A stretch of 64,000 nt of DNA from Hydractinia symbiolongicarpus (lineage: Eukaryota; Cnidaria; Hydrozoa; Anthoathecata; Hydractiniidae). The stretch covers positions 28,763,501-28,827,500 of the forward strand of contig NC_079880.1 of the NCBI RefSeq assembly GCF_029227915.1, written 5' to 3'. The translations under genes were made by a program, and so were the position numbers. Shown in pieces: positions 14,255 to 29,277 of the stretch. The notes under the pieces are model-generated. The model did not search any database. It was not told where the DNA came from and saw nothing but the letters and a program-made list of their open reading frames with translations. Numbering within the stretch: the stretch's first letter is position 1; every line of letters begins with the position of its first letter.

Positions 14255-16857
14255 ACCTCTTTCATTAAGCGTCTCATCAAAAATGAAAACATTTTTTGAA
14301 AACTACAAATCTCATGCGATTTAGTGGTGAAAAGATAATTTAAAAAATCGTTCTGGAAATGAGTTTACTCACAGGGTACTTTCTTTGTATACTTTTGACT
14401 ATACGGGCCAAGCCCGGGATTTACGGGAAATCGCGGATTTTCGTTTGCCGGCGATTAAACTTCTTTTATTCAGCGTTTCATCAAAAATGAAAACATTTTT
14501 GAAAACTACAAGTCTCATGCGTTTTAGTGGTGAAAAAATAATTTAAAAAATCGTTCGGGAAATGAGTTTACTCCCTGGGCAATTTCTTTGTATACTTTTG
14601 ACTTTACGGGCCGAGTCCGGGATTTACGGTAAATTGCGGGTTTTCGTTTGCCGGCGATTAAACTTCTTTTATTCAGCGTCCCATCAAAAATGAAAACATT
14701 CTTGAAAACTACAAGTCTCATGCGTTTTAGTGGTGAAAAAATATTATAAAAAATCGTTCGGGAAATGAGTTTACTCCCTGGGAACTTTCTTTGTATACTT
14801 TTGACTATACGGGCCAAGCCAGGGATTTAAGGGAAATGGCGGGTTTTCGTTTGCTGGCGATTAAACTTCTTTTAATCAGCGTCTCATCAAAAATGAAAAC
14901 ATTTTTGAAAACTACAAGTCTCATGGGCTTTAGTGGTTAAATAAAAATTTAAAAAATCGTTCGGGAAAAGACTTTACTCCCAGGGTACTTTTTTTGTATA
15001 CTTTTGACTTTACAGGCCGAGTCCGGGATTTACGGGAAATCGCAGGTTTTCGTTTGCCGGCGATTAAATTTCTTTTATTCAACGTCTCATCAAAAATGAA
15101 AACATTTTTGAAAACTACAAGTCTCATGCGTTTTAGTGGTGAAAAAATATTATAAAAAATCGTTCGGGAAATGAGTTTACGCCCTGGGAACTTTCTTTGT
15201 ATACTTTTGACTATACAGGCCAAGCCAGGGATTTAAGGGAAATGGCGGGTTTTCGTTTGCTGGCGATTAAACTTCTTTTAATCAGCGTCTCATCAAAAAT
15301 GAAAACATTTTTGAAAACTACAAGTCTCATGGGCTTTAGTGGTTAAATAATAATTTAAAAAATCGTTCGGGAAGAGAGTTTACTCCCAGGGTACTTTTTT
15401 TGTATACTTTTGACTTTACAGGCCGAGTCCGGGATTTACGGGAAATCGCAGGTTTTCGTTTGCCGGCGATTAAATTTCTTTTATTCAACGTCTCATCAAA
15501 AATGAAAACATTTTTGAAAACTACAAGTCTCATGGGCTTTAGTGGTTAAATAATAATTTAAAAAATCGTTCGGGAAAAGAGTTTACTCCCAGGGTACTTT
15601 TTTTGTATACATTTGACTTTACAGGCCGAGTCCGGGATTTACGGGAAATCGCAGGTTTTCGTTTGCCGGCGATTAAATTTCTTTTATTCAGCGTCTCATC
15701 AAAAATGAAAACATTTTTGAAAACTACAAGTCTCATGCGTTTTAGTGGTGAAAAAATAACTTAAAAAATCGTTCGGGAAATGATTATACTCCCTGGGTAC
15801 TTTCTTTGTATACTTTTGACTATACGGGCCGAGTCCGGGGTTTACGGGAAATGACGGTTTTTCGTTTGCCGGCGATTAAATTTCTTTTATTCAGAGTCTT
15901 ATCAAAAATGAAAACATTTTTGAAAACTACAAGTCTCATGCGTTTTAGTGGTGAAAAAATAACTTAAAAAATCGTTCGGGAAATGAGTATACTCCCTGGG
16001 TACTTTTTTTGTATACTTTTGACTATACGGGCCGAGTCCGGGGTTTACGGGAAATGACGGGTTTTCGTTTGCCGGCGATTAAACTTCTTTTATTCAGCGT
16101 CTCCTCAAAAATGAAAACATTTTTAAAAACTACATGTCTCATGGGCTTTAGTGGTGAAATAATAATTTAAAAAATCGTTTGGGAAATGAGTTTACTCCGT
16201 GGGTATTTTCTTTGTGTACATTTGACTATACGGGCCGAGTATGGGATTTACGGGAAATCGCAGGTTTTCGTTTGCCGGCGATTAAACTTCTTTTATTCAG
16301 CGTCTTATCAAAAACGAAAACATTCTTGAAAACTACAAGTCTCATGCGATTTTGCGGTGAAAAGATAATTTAAAAAATCGTTCTGGAAATGAGTTTACTC
16401 ACAGGATACTTTCTTTGTATACATTCGGCTATACGGGACAAGCCCGGGATTTACGGGAAATCGCGGGTTTTCCTTTGCCGGCGATTAAACCTCTTTCATT
16501 AAGCGTCTCATTAAAAATGAAAACATTTTTGAAAACTACAAGTCTCATTCGTTCTAGTGGTGCAGAAATAATTTGAAAAATCGTTCGGGAAATGAGTTTA
16601 CTCCCTGGGTACTTTCTTTGTATACTTTTGACTATACGGGCCGAGTCCGGGAGTTACGGGAAGTCGCGGCTTTTCGTTTGCCGGCGATTAAACTCCTTTT
16701 ATTCAGCGTCTCATTAAAAATGAAAACACTTTTAAAAACTAAAAGTCTCATAGGATTTAGTGGTGAAAAGATAATTTAAAAAATCGTTCTGGAAATGAGT
16801 TTACTCACAGGGTACTTTCTTTGTATACTTTTAACTATACGGGCCAAGCCCAGGATT

Positions 16858-16861
16858 TGAA
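16858..16861. other. Deletion junction inside the satellite
   Basis: CAGGATTTG joins directly to AAAACTACAAG, skipping about 78 bases of a monomer. The interval between matching positions of the flanking copies is 328 instead of 406. The two flanking monomers are otherwise nearly identical, which points to unequal exchange. Confidence 0.8.
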
Positions 16862-19800
16862 AACTACAAGTCTCATTCGTTCTAGTGGTGCAGAAATAAT
16901 TTGAAAAATCGTTCGGGAAATGAGTTTACTCCCTGGGTACTTTCTTTGTATACTTTTGACTATACGGGCCGAGTCCGGGAGTTACGGGAAGTCGCGGCTT
17001 TTCGTTTGCCGGCGATTAAACTCCTTTTATTCAGCGTCTCATTAAAAATGAAAACACTTTTAAAAACTAAAAGTCTCATAGGATTTAGTGGTGAAAAGAT
17101 AATTTAAAAAATCGTTCTGGAAATGAGTTTACTCACAGGGTACTTTCTTTGTATACTTTTAACTATACGGGCCAAGCCCAGGATTTACGGGAAACCGCGG
17201 GTTTTTGTTGGCCGGCGATTAAACTTCTTTTATTCAGCGTTTCATCAAAAATGAAAACATGTTTGAAAACTACAAGTCTCATGGGCTTTAGTGGTTAAAT
17301 AATAATTTAAAAAATCGTTCGGGAAAAGAGTTTACTCCCAGGGTACTTTTTTTGTATACTTTTGACTTTAAAGGCCGAGTCCGGGACTTACGGGAAATCG
17401 CAGGTTTTCGTTTGCCGGCGATTAAATTTCTTTTATTCAGCGTCTCATCAAAAATGAAAACATTTTTGAAAACTACAAGTCTCATGCATTTTAGTGGTGA
17501 AAAAATAACTTAAAAAATCGTTCGGGAAATGAGTATATTCCCTGGGCACTTTCTTTGTATACTTTTGACTATACGGGCCGAGTCCGGGGTTTACGGGAAA
17601 TGGCGGGTTTTCGTTTGCCGGCGATTAAACTCCTTTTATTCAGCGTCTCATCAAAAATGAAAACATTTTTAAAAACTACAAGTCTCATGGGCTTTAGTGG
17701 TGAAATAATAATTTAAAAATTCGTTCGGGAAATGAGTTTACTCCCTGGGTATTTTCTTTGTGTACATTTGACTATACGGGCCGAGTCTGGGATTTACGGG
17801 AAATCGCAGGTTTTCGTTTGCCGGCGATTAAACTTCTTTTATTCAGCGTCTCACCAAAAATGAAAACATTTTTGAAAACTACAAGTCTCATGCGATTTAG
17901 CGGTGAAAAGATAATTTAAAAAATCGTTCTGGAAATGAGTTTACTCACAGGGTACTTTCTTTGTATACATTCGACTATACGGGACAAGCCCGGGATTTAC
18001 GGGAAATCGCGGGTTTTCGTTTGCCAGCGAGTAAACCTCTTTCATTAAGAGTCTCATCAAAAATGAAAACATTTTTGAAAACTACAAGTCTCATGCGTTT
18101 TAGTGGTGAAAAAAATTTTTTAAAAAATCGTTCGGGAAATAAGTTTACTCCCTGGGTACTTTCTTTGTATACTTTTGACTATACGGGCCGAGTCTAGGAT
18201 TTACGGGAAATCGCAGGTTTTCGTTTGCCGGCGATTAAACTTCTTTTATTCAGCGTCTCACCAAAAATGAAAACATTTTTGAAAACTACAAGTCTCATGC
18301 GTTTTAGTGGTGAAAAAATAATTTAAAAAATCGTTCGGGAAATAAGTTTACTCCCTGGGTACTTTCTTTGTATACTTTTGACTTTACGGGCCGAGTCCGG
18401 GATTTACGGTAAATTGCGGGTTTTCGTTTGCCGGCGATTAAACTTCTTTTATTCAGTGTCTCATCAAAAAGGAAAACATTTTTGAAAACTACAAGTCTCA
18501 TGCGTTTTAGTGGTGAAAAGGTAATTTAAAAAATCGTTTTGGAATTGAGTTTACTCACAGGGTACTTTCTTTATATACATTCAACTATACAGGCCAAGCC
18601 CGGGATTTACGGGAAATCGCGGGTTTTCGTTTGCCGGCGATTAAACTTCTTTTATTCAGCGTCTCATCAAAAATGAAAACATTTTTGAAAACTACAAGTC
18701 TCATGCGTTTTAGTGGTGAAAAAATAACTTAAAAAATCGTTCGGGAAATGAGTATACTCCCTGGGTACTTTCTTTGTATACTTTTGACTATACGGGCCGA
18801 GTCCGGGGTTTACGGGAAATGGCGGGTTTTCGTTTGCCGGCGATTAAACTCCTTTTATTCAGCGTCTCATCAAAAATGAAAAAATTTTTAAAAACTACAA
18901 GTCTCATGGGCTTTAGTGGTGAAATAATAATTTAAAAAATCGTTCGGGAAATGAGTTTACTCCCTGGGTATTTTCTTTGTGTACATTTGACTATACGGGC
19001 CGAGTATGGTATTTACGGGAAATCGCAGGTTTTCGTTTGCCGGCGATTAAACTCCTTTTATTCAGCGTTTCATCAAAAATGAAAACATGTTTGAAAACTA
19101 CAAGTCTCATGGGCTTTAGTGGTTAAATAATAATTTAAAAAATCGTTCGGGAAAAGAGTTTACTCCCAGGGTACTTTTTTTGTATACTTTTGACTTTAAA
19201 GGCCGAGTCCGGGACTTACGGGAAATCGCAGGTTTTCGTTTGCCGGCGATTAAATTTCTTTTATTCAGCGTCTCATCAAAAATGAAAACATTCTTGAAAA
19301 CTACAAGTCTCATGCGATTTAGCGGTGAAAAGATAATTTAAAAAATCGTTCGGGAAATGAGTTTACTCCCTGGGTATTTTCTTTGTGTACATTTGACTAT
19401 ACGGGCCGAGTATGGTATTTACGGGAAATCGCAGGTTTTCGTTTGCCGGCGATTAAACTTCTTTTATTCAGCGTCTTATCAAAAACGAAAACATTCTTGA
19501 AAACTACAAGTCTCATGCGATTTAGCGGTGAAAAGATAATTTAAAAAATCGTTCGGGAAATGAGTTTACTCCCTGGGTACTTTCTTTGTATACTTTTGAC
19601 TATACGGGCAGAGTCCGGGAGTTACGGGAAGTCGCGGCTTTTCGTTTGCCGGCGATTAAACTCCTTTTATTCAGCGTCTCATTAAAAATGAAAACACTTT
19701 TAAAAACTACAGGTCTCATAGGATTTAGTGGTGTAAAGATAATTTAAAAAATCGTTCTGGAAATGAGTTTACTCACAGGGTACTTTCTTTGTATACTTTT

Positions 19801-22800
19801 AACTATACGGGCCAAGCCCGGGATTTACGGGAAATCGCGGGTTTTCGTTTGCCGGCGATTAAACTTCTTTTATTCAGCGTTTCATCAAAAATGAAAACAT
19901 GTTTGAAAACTACAAGTCTCATGCGATTTAGCGGTGAAAAGATAATTTAAAAAATCGTTCGGGAAATGAGTTTACTCCATGGGTATTTTCTTTGTGTACA
20001 TTTGACTATACGGGCCGAGTATGGTATTTACGGGAAATCGCAGGTTTTCGTTTGCCGGCGATTAAACTCCTTTTATTCAGCGTCTCATTAAAAATGAAAA
20101 CACTTTTAAAAACTACAAGTCTCATAGGATTTAGTGGTGAAAAGATAATTTAAAAAATCGTTCTGGAAATGAGTTTACTCACAGGGTACTTTCTTTGTAT
20201 ACTTTTAACTATACGGGCCAAGCCCAGGATTTACGGGAAATCGCGGGTTTTCGTTTGCCGGCGATTAAACTTCTTTTATTCAGCGTTTCATCAAAAATGA
20301 AAACATGTTTGAAAACTACAAGTCTCATGGGCTTTAGTGGTTAAATAATAATTTAAAAAATCGTTCGGGAAAAGAGTTTACTCCCAGGGTACTTTTTTTG
20401 TATACTTTTGACTTTAAAGGCCGAGTCCGGGACTTACGGGAAATCGCAGGTTTTCGTTTGCCGGCGATTAAATTTCTTTTATTCAGCGTCTCATCAAAAA
20501 TAAAAACATTCTTGAAAACTACAAGTCTCATGCGATTTAGCGGTGAAAAGATAATTTAAAAAATCGTTCGGGAAATGAGTTTACTCCCTGGGTATTTTCT
20601 TTGTGTACATTTGACTATACGGGCCGAGTATGGTATTTACGGGAAATCGCAGGTTTTTGTTTGCCGGCGATTAAACTTCTTTTATTCAGCGTCTTATCAA
20701 AAACGAAAACATTCTTGAAAACTACAAGTCTCATGCGATTTAGCGGTGAAAAGATAATTTAAAAAATCGTTCGGGAAATGAGTTTACTCCCTGGGTACTT
20801 TCTTTGTATACTTTTGACTATACGGGCAGAGTCCGGGAGTTACGGGAAGTCGCGGCTTTTCGTTTGCCGGCGATTAAACTCCTTTTATTCAGCGTCTCAT
20901 TAAAAATGAAAACACTTTTAAAAACTACAGGTCTCATAGGATTTAGTGGTGAAAAGATAATTTAAAAAATCGTTCTGGAAATGAGTTTACTCACAGGGTA
21001 CTTTCTTTGTATACTTTTAACTATACAGGCCAAGCCCGGGATTTACGGGAAATCGCGGGTTTTCGTTTGCCGGCGATTAAACTTCTTTTATTCAGCGTTT
21101 CATCAAAAATGAAAACATGTTTGAAAACTACAAGTCTCATGGGCTTTAGTGGTTAAATAATAATTTAAAAAATCGTTCGGGAAAAGAGTTTACTCCCAGG
21201 GTACTTTTTTTGTATACTTTTGACTTTAAAGGCCGAGTCCGGGACTTACGGGAAATCGCAGGTTTTCGTTTGCCGGCGATTAAATTTCTTTTATTCAGCG
21301 TCTCATCAAAAATGAAAACATTCTTGAAAACTACAAGTCTCATGCGATTTAGCGGTGAAAAGATAATTTAAAAAATCGTTCGGGAAATGAGTTTACTCCC
21401 TGGGTATTTTCTTTGAGTACATTTGACTATACGGGCCGAGTATGGTATTTACGGGAAATCGCAGGTTTTCGTTTGCCGGCGATTAAACTTCTTTTATTCA
21501 GCGTCTTATCAAAAACGAAAACATTCTTGAAAACTACAAGTCTCATGCGATTTAGCGTTGAAAAGATAATTTAAAAAATCGTTCGGGAAATGAGTTTACT
21601 CCCTGGGTACTTTCTTTGTATACTTTTGACTATACGGGCAGAGTCCGGGAGTTACGGGAAGTCGCGGCTTTTCGTTTGCCGGCGATTAAACTCCTTTTAT
21701 TCAGCGTCTCATTAAAAATGAAAACACTTTTAAAAACTACAAGTCTCATAGGATTTAGTGGTGAAAAGATAATTTAAAAAATCGTTCTGGAAATGAGTTT
21801 ACTCACAGGGTACTTTCTTTGTATACTTTTAACTATACGGGCCAAGCCCGGGATTTACGGGAAATCGCGGCTTTTCGTTTGCCGGCGATTAAACTTCTTT
21901 TATTCAGCGTTTCATCAAAAATGAAAACATGTTTGAAAACTACAAGTCTCATGGGCTTTAGTGGTGAAATAATAATTTAAAAATTCGTTCGGGAAATGAG
22001 TTTACTCCCTGGGTATTTTCTTTGTGTACATTTGACTATACGGGCCGAGTCTGGGATTTACGGGAAATCGCAGGTTTTCGTTTGCCGGCGATTAAATTTC
22101 TTTTATTCAGCGTCTCATCAAAAATGAAAACATTTTTGAAAACTACAAGTCTCATGCATTTTAGTGGTGAAAAAATAACTTAAAAAATCGTTCGGGAAAT
22201 GAGTATACTCCCTGGGCACTTTCTTTGTATACTTTTGACTATACGGGCCGAGTCCGGGGTTTACGGGAAATGGCGGGTTTTCGTTTGCCGGCGATTAAAC
22301 TCCTTTTATTCAGCGTCTCATCAAAAATGAAAACATTTTTAAAAACTACAAGTCTCATGGGCTTTAGTGGTGAAATAATAATTTAAAAATTCGTTCGGGA
22401 AATGAGTTTACTCCCTGGGTATTTTCTTTGTGTACATTTGACTATACGGGCCGAGTCTGGGATTTACGGGAAATCGCAGGTTTTCGTTTGCCGGCGATTA
22501 AACTTCTTTTATTCAGCGTCTTATCAAAAATGAAAACATTCTTGAAAACTACAAGTCTCATGCGATTTAGCGGTGAAAAGATAATTTAAAAAATCGTTCT
22601 GGAAATGAGTTTACTCACAGGGTACTTTCTTTGTATACATTCGACTATACGGGACAAGCCCGGGATTTACAGGAAATCGCGGGTTTTCGTTTGCCGGCGA
22701 TTAAACCTCTTTCATTAAGCGTCTCATTAAAAATGAAAACATTTTTGAAAACTACAAGTCTCATGCGTTTTAGTGGTGAAAAAAATTTTTAAAAAATCGT

Positions 22801-24735
22801 TAGGGAAATGAGTTTACTCCCTGGGTACTTTCTTTGTATACTTTTGACTTTACGGGCCGAGTCCGGGATTTACGGTAAATTGCGGGTTTTCGTTTGCCGG
22901 CGATTAAATTTCTTTTATTCAGCGTTTCATCAAAAATGAAAACATGTTTGAAAACTACAAGTCTCATGGGCTTTAGTGGTTAAATAATAATTTAAAAAAT
23001 CGTTCGGGGAAAAGAGTTTACTCCCAGGGTACTTTTTTTGTATACTTTTGACTTTAAAGGCCGAGTCCGGGACTTACGGGAAATCGCAGGTTTTCGTTTG
23101 CCGGCGATTAAATTTCTTTTATTCAGCGTCTCATCAAAAATGAAAACATTCTTGAAAACTACAAGTCTCATGCGATTTAGCGGTGAAAAGATAATTTAAA
23201 AAATCGTTCGGGAAATGAGTTTACTCCCTGGGTATTTTCTTTGTGTACATTTGACTATACGGGCCGAGTATGGTATTTACGGGAAATCGCAGGTTTTCGT
23301 TTGCCGGCGATTAAACTTCTTTTATTCAGCGTCTTATCAAAAACGAAAACATTCTTGAAAACTACAAGTCTCATGCGATTTAGCGGTGAAAAGATAATTT
23401 AAAAAATCGTTCGGGAAATGAGTTTACTCCCTGGGTACTTTCTTTGTATACTTTTGACTATACGGGCAGAGTCCGGGAGTTACGGGAAGTCGCGGCTTTT
23501 CGTTTGCCGGCGATTTAACTCCTTTTATTCAGCGTCTCATTAAAAATGAAAACACTTTTAAAAACTACAAGTCTCATAGGATTTAGTGGTGAAAAGATAA
23601 TTTAAAAAATCGTTCTGGAAATGAGTTTACTCACAGGGTACTTTCTTTGTATACTTTTAATTATACGGGCCAAGCCCGGGATTTACGGGAAATCGCGGGT
23701 TTTCGTTTGCCGGCGATTAAACTTCTTTTATTCAGCGTTTCATCAAAAATGAAAACATGTTTGAAAACTACAAGTCTCATGGGCTTTAGTGGTTAAATAA
23801 TAATTTAAAAAATCGTTCGGGAAAAGAGTTTACTCCCAGGGTACTTTTTTTGTATACTTTTGACTTTAAAGGCCGAGTCCGGGACTTACGGGAAATCGCA
23901 GGTTTTCGTTTGCCGGCGATTAAATTTCTTTTATTCAGCGTCTCATCAAAAATGAAAACATTCTTGAAAACTACAAGTCTCATGCGATTTAGCGGTGAAA
24001 AGATAATTTAAAAAATCGTTCGGGAAATGAGTTTACTCCCTGGGTATTTTCTTTGTGTACATTTGACTATATGGGCCGAGTATGGTATTTACGGGAAATC
24101 GCAGGTTTTCGTTTGCCGGCGATTAAACTTCTTTTATTCAGCGTCTTATCAAAAACGAAAACATTCTTGAAAACTACAAGTCTCATGCGATTTAGCGGTG
24201 AAAAGATAATTTAAAAAATCGTTCGGGAAATGAGTGTACTCCCTGGGTACTTTCTTTGTATACTTTTGACTATACGGGCAGAGTCCGGGAGTTACGGGAA
24301 GTCGCGGCTTTTCGTTTGCCGGCGATTAAACTCCTTTTATTCAGCGTCTCATTAAAAATGAAAACACTTTTAAAAACTACAAGTCTCATAGGATTTAGTG
24401 GTGAAAAGATAATTTAAAAAATCGTTCTGGAAATGAGTTTACTCACAGGGTACTTTCTTTGTATACTTTTAACTATACGGGCCAAGCCCGGGATTTACGG
24501 GATATCGCGGCTTTTCGTTTGCCGGCGATTAAACTTCTTTTATTCAGCGTTTCATCAAAAATGAAAACATGTTTGAAAACTACAAGTCTCATGGGCTTTA
24601 GTGGTGAAATAATAATTTAAAAATTCGTTCGGGAAATGAGTTTACTCCCTGGGTATTTTCTTTGTGTACATTTGACTATATGGGCCGAGTCTGGGATTTA
24701 CGGGAAAATGCAGGTTTTCGTTTGCCGGCGATTAA

Positions 24736-24741
24736 ACTGGT
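24736..24741. other. Second deletion junction inside the satellite
   Basis: GATTAAACT joins to GGTGGTGAAA, so about 64 bases are missing from one monomer. The removed part covers the internal hairpin. Confidence 0.8.
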
Positions 24742-27000
24742 GGTGAAAAAATAATTTAAAAAATCGTTCGGGAAATAAGTTTACTCCCTGGGTACTTTCT
24801 TTGTATACTTTTGACTTTACGGGCCGAGTCCGGGATTTACTGTAAATTGCGGGTTTTCGTTTGCCGGCGATTAAATTTCTTTTATTCAGCGTTTCATCAA
24901 AAATGAAAACATGTTTGAAAACTACAAGTCTCATGGGCTTTAGTGGTTAAATAATAATTTAAAAAATCGTTCGGGAAAAGAGTTTACTCCCAGGGTACTT
25001 TTTTTGTATACTTTTGACTTTAAAGGCCGAGTCCGGGACTTACGGGAAATCGCAGGTTTTCGTTTGCCGGCGATTAAATTTCTTTTATTCAGCGTCTCAT
25101 CAAAAATGAAAACATTCTTGAAAACTACAAGTCTCATGCGATTTAGCGGTGAAAAGATAATTTAAAAAATCGTTCGGGAAATGAGTTTACTCCCTGGGTA
25201 TTTTCTTTGTGTACATTTGACTATACGGGCCGAGTATGGTATTTACGGTAAATCGCAGGTTTTCGTTTGCCGGCGATTAAACTTCTTTTATTCAGCGTCT
25301 TATCAAAAACGAAAACATTCTTGAAAACTACAAGTCTCATGCGATTTAGCGGTGAAAAGATAATTTAAAAAATCGTTCGGGAAATGAGTTTACTCCCTGG
25401 GTACTTTCTTTGTAAACTTTTGACTATACGGGCAGAGTCCTGGAGTTACGGGAAGTCGCGGCTTTTCGTTTGCCGGCGATTAAACTCCTTTTATTCAGCG
25501 TCTCATTAAAAATGAAAACACTTTTAAAAACTACAAGTCTCATAGGATTTAGTGGTGAAAAGATAATTTAAAAAATCGTTCTGGAAATGAGTTTACTCAC
25601 AGGGTACTTTCTTTGTATACTTTTAACTATACGGGCCAAGCCCGGGATTTACGGGAAATCGCGGCTTTTCGTTTGCCGGCGATTAAACTTCTTTTATTCA
25701 GCGTTTCATCAAAAATGAAAACATGTTTGAAAACTACAAGTCTCATGGGCTTTAGTGGTGAAATAATAATTTAAAAATTCGTTCGGGAAATGAGTTTACT
25801 CCCTGGGTATTTTCTTTGTGTACATTTGACTATACGGGCCGAGTCTTGGATTTACGGGAAATCGCAGGTTTTCGTTTGCCGGCGATTAAATTTCTTTTAT
25901 TCAGCGTCTCATCAAAAATGAAAACATTTTTGAAAACTACAAGTCTCATGGATTTTAGTGGTGAAAAAATAACTTAAAAAATCGTTCGGGAAATGAGTAT
26001 ACTCCATGGGCACTTTCTTTGTATACTTTTGACTATACGGCCCGAGTCCGGGGTTTACGGGAAATGGCGGGTTTTCGTTTGCCGGCGATTAAACTCCTTT
26101 TATTCAGCGTCTTATCAAAAATGAAAACATTTTTAAAAACTACAAGTCTCATGGGCTTTACTGGTGAAATAATAATTTAAAAATTCGTTCGGGAAATGAG
26201 TTTACTCCCTGGGTATTTTCTTTGTGTACATTTGACTATACGGGCCGAGTCTGGAATTTACGGGAAATCGCAGGTTTTCGTTTGCCGGCGATTAAACTTC
26301 TTTTATTCAGCGTCTTATCAAAAATGAAAACATTCTTGAAAACTACAAGTCTCATGCGATTTAGCTGTGAAAAGATAATTTAAAAAATCGTTCTGGAAAT
26401 GAGTTTACTCACAGGGTACTTTCTATGTATACATTCGACTATACGGGACAAGCCCGGGATTTACGGGAAATCGCGGGTTTTCGTTTGCCGGCGATTAAAC
26501 CTCTTTCATTAAGCGTCTCATCAAAAATGAAAACTTTTTTGAAAACTACAAGTCTCATGCGTTTTAGTGGTGAAAAAATTTTTTAAAAAATCGTTCGGGA
26601 AATGAGTTTACTCCCTGGGTACTTTCTTTGTATACTTTTGACTTTACGGGCCGAGTCCGGGATTTACGGTAAATTGCGGGTTTTCGTTTGCCGGCGATTA
26701 AACTTCTTTTATTCAGTGTCTCATCAAAAAGGAAAACATTTTTGAAAACTACAAGTCTCATGCGTTTTAGTGGTGAAAAGGTAATTTAAAAAATCGTTCG
26801 GGAAATAAGTTTACTCCCTGGGTACTTTCTTTGTATACTTTTGACTTTACGGGCCGAGTCCGGGATTTACGGTAAATTGCGGGTTTTCGTTTGCCGGCGA
26901 TTAAACTTCTTTTATTCAGTGTCTCATCAAAAAGAAAAACATTTTTGAAAACTACAAGTCTCATGCGTTTTAGTGGTGAAAAGGTAATTTAAAAAATCGT

Positions 27001-29277
27001 TTTGGAATTGAGTTTACTCACAGGGTACTTTCTTTATATACATTCAACTATACAGGCCAAGCCCGGGATTTACGGGAAATCGCGGGTTTTCGTTTGCCGG
27101 CGATTAAACTTCTTTTATTCAGCGTCTCATCAAAAATGAAAACATTTTTGAAAACTACAAGTCTCATGCGTTTTAGTGGTGAAAAAATAACTTAAAAAAT
27201 CGTTCGGGAAATGAGTATACTCCCTGGGTACTTTCTTTGTATACTTTTGACTATACGGGCCGAGTCCAGGGTTTCCGGAAAATGGCGGGTTTTCGTTTGC
27301 CGGCGATTAAACTCCTTTTATTCAGCGTCTCATCAAAAATGAAAACATTTTTAAAAACTACAAGTCTCATGGGCTTTAGTGGTGAAATAATAATTTAAAA
27401 AATCGTTCGGGAAATGAGTTTACTCCCTGGGTATTTTCTTTGAGTACATTTGACTATACGGGCCGAGTATGGTATTTACGGGAAATCGCAGGTTTTCGTT
27501 TGCCGGCGATTAAACTTCTTTTATTCAGCGTCTTATCAAAAACGAAAACATTCTTGAAAACTACAAGTCTCATGCGATTTAGCGGTGAAAAGATAATTTA
27601 AAAAATCGTTCGGGATATGAGTTTACTCCCTGGGTACTTTCTTTGTATACTTTTGACTATACGGGCAGAGTCCGGGAGTTACGGGAAGTCGCGGCTTTTC
27701 GTTTGCCGGCGATTAAACGCCTTTTATTCAGCGTTTCATTAAAAATGAAAACACTTTTAAAAACTACAAGTCTCATTGGATTTAGTGGTGAAAAGATAGG
27801 TTAAAAAATCGTTCCGGAAATGAGTTTACTCACAGGGTACTTTCTTTGTATACTTTTAACTATACGGGCCAAGCCCGGGATTTACGGGAAATCGCGGGTT
27901 TTCGTTTGCCGGCGATTAAACTTCTTTTATTCAGCGTTTCATCAAAAATGAAAACGTGTTTGAAAACTACAAGTCTCATGGGCTTTAGTGGTTAAATAAT
28001 AATTTAAAAAATCGTTCGGGAAAAGAGTTTACTCCCAGGGTACTTTTTTGTATACTTTTGACTTTACGGGCCGAGTCCGGGATTTACGGTAAATTGCGGG
28101 TTTTCGTTTGCCGGCGATTAAACTTCTTTTATTCAGTGTCTCATCAAAAAGGAAAACATTTTTGAAAACTACAAGTCTCATGCGTTTTAGTGGTGAAAAG
28201 GTAATTTAAAAAATCGTTTTGGAATTGAGTTTACTCACAGGGTACTTTCTTTATATACATTCAACTATACAGGCCAAGCCCGGGATTTACGGGAAATCGC
28301 GGGTTTTCGTTTGCCGGCGATTAAACTTCTTTTATTCAGCGTTTCATCAAAAATGAAAACATTTTTGAAAACTACAAGTCTCATGCGTTTTAGTGGTGAA
28401 AAAATAACTTAAAAAATCGTTCGGGAAATGAGTATACTCCCTGGGTACTTTCTTTGTATACTTTTGACTATACGGGCCGAGTCCAGGGTTTACGGAAAAT
28501 GGCGGGTTTTCGTTTGCCGGCGATTAAACTCCTTTTATTCAGCGTCTCATCAAAAATGAAAACATTTTTAAAAACTACAAGTCTCATGGGCTTTAGTGGT
28601 GAAATAATAATTTAAAAAATCGTTCGGGAAATAAGTTTACTCCCTGGGTATTTTCTTTGAGTACATTTGACTATACGGGCCGAGTATGGTATTTACGGGA
28701 AATCGCAGGTTTTCGTTTGCCGGCGATTAAACTTCTTTTATTCAGCGTCTTATCAAAAACGAAAACATTCTTGAAAACTACAAGTCTCATGCGATTTAGC
28801 GGTGAAAAGATAATTTAAAAAATCGTTCGGGATATGAGTTTACTCCCTGGGTACTTTCTTTGTATACTTTTGACTATACGGGCAGAGTCCGGGAGTTACG
28901 GGAAGTCGCGGCTTTTCGTTTGCCGGCGATTAAACGCCTTTTATTCAGCGTTTCATTAAAAATGAAAACACTTTTAAAAACTACAAGTCTCATTGGATTT
29001 AGTGGTGAAAAGATAATTTAAAAAATCGTTCCGGAAATGAGTTTACTCACAGGGTACTTTCTTTGTATACTTTTAACTATACGGGCCAAGCCCGGGATTT
29101 ACGGGAAATCGCGGGTTTTCGTTTGCCGGCGATTAAACTTCTTTTATTCAGCGTTTCATCAAAAATGAAAACGTGTTTGAAAACTACAAGTCTCATGGGC
29201 TTTAGTGGTTAAATAATAATTTAAAAAATCGTTCGGGAAAAGAGTTTACTCCCAGGGTACTTTTTTGTATACTTTTG
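27001..29277. repeat. 6-mer higher-order repeat, two copies
   Basis: The variant TTTGGAATTGAG occurs at 27001 and 28218, 1217 bases apart, i.e. six monomers minus one base. The six-monomer order following each is the same until about 29277. A shared lost base in CTTTTTTGTATAC within the block supports recent block duplication. Confidence 0.75.
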
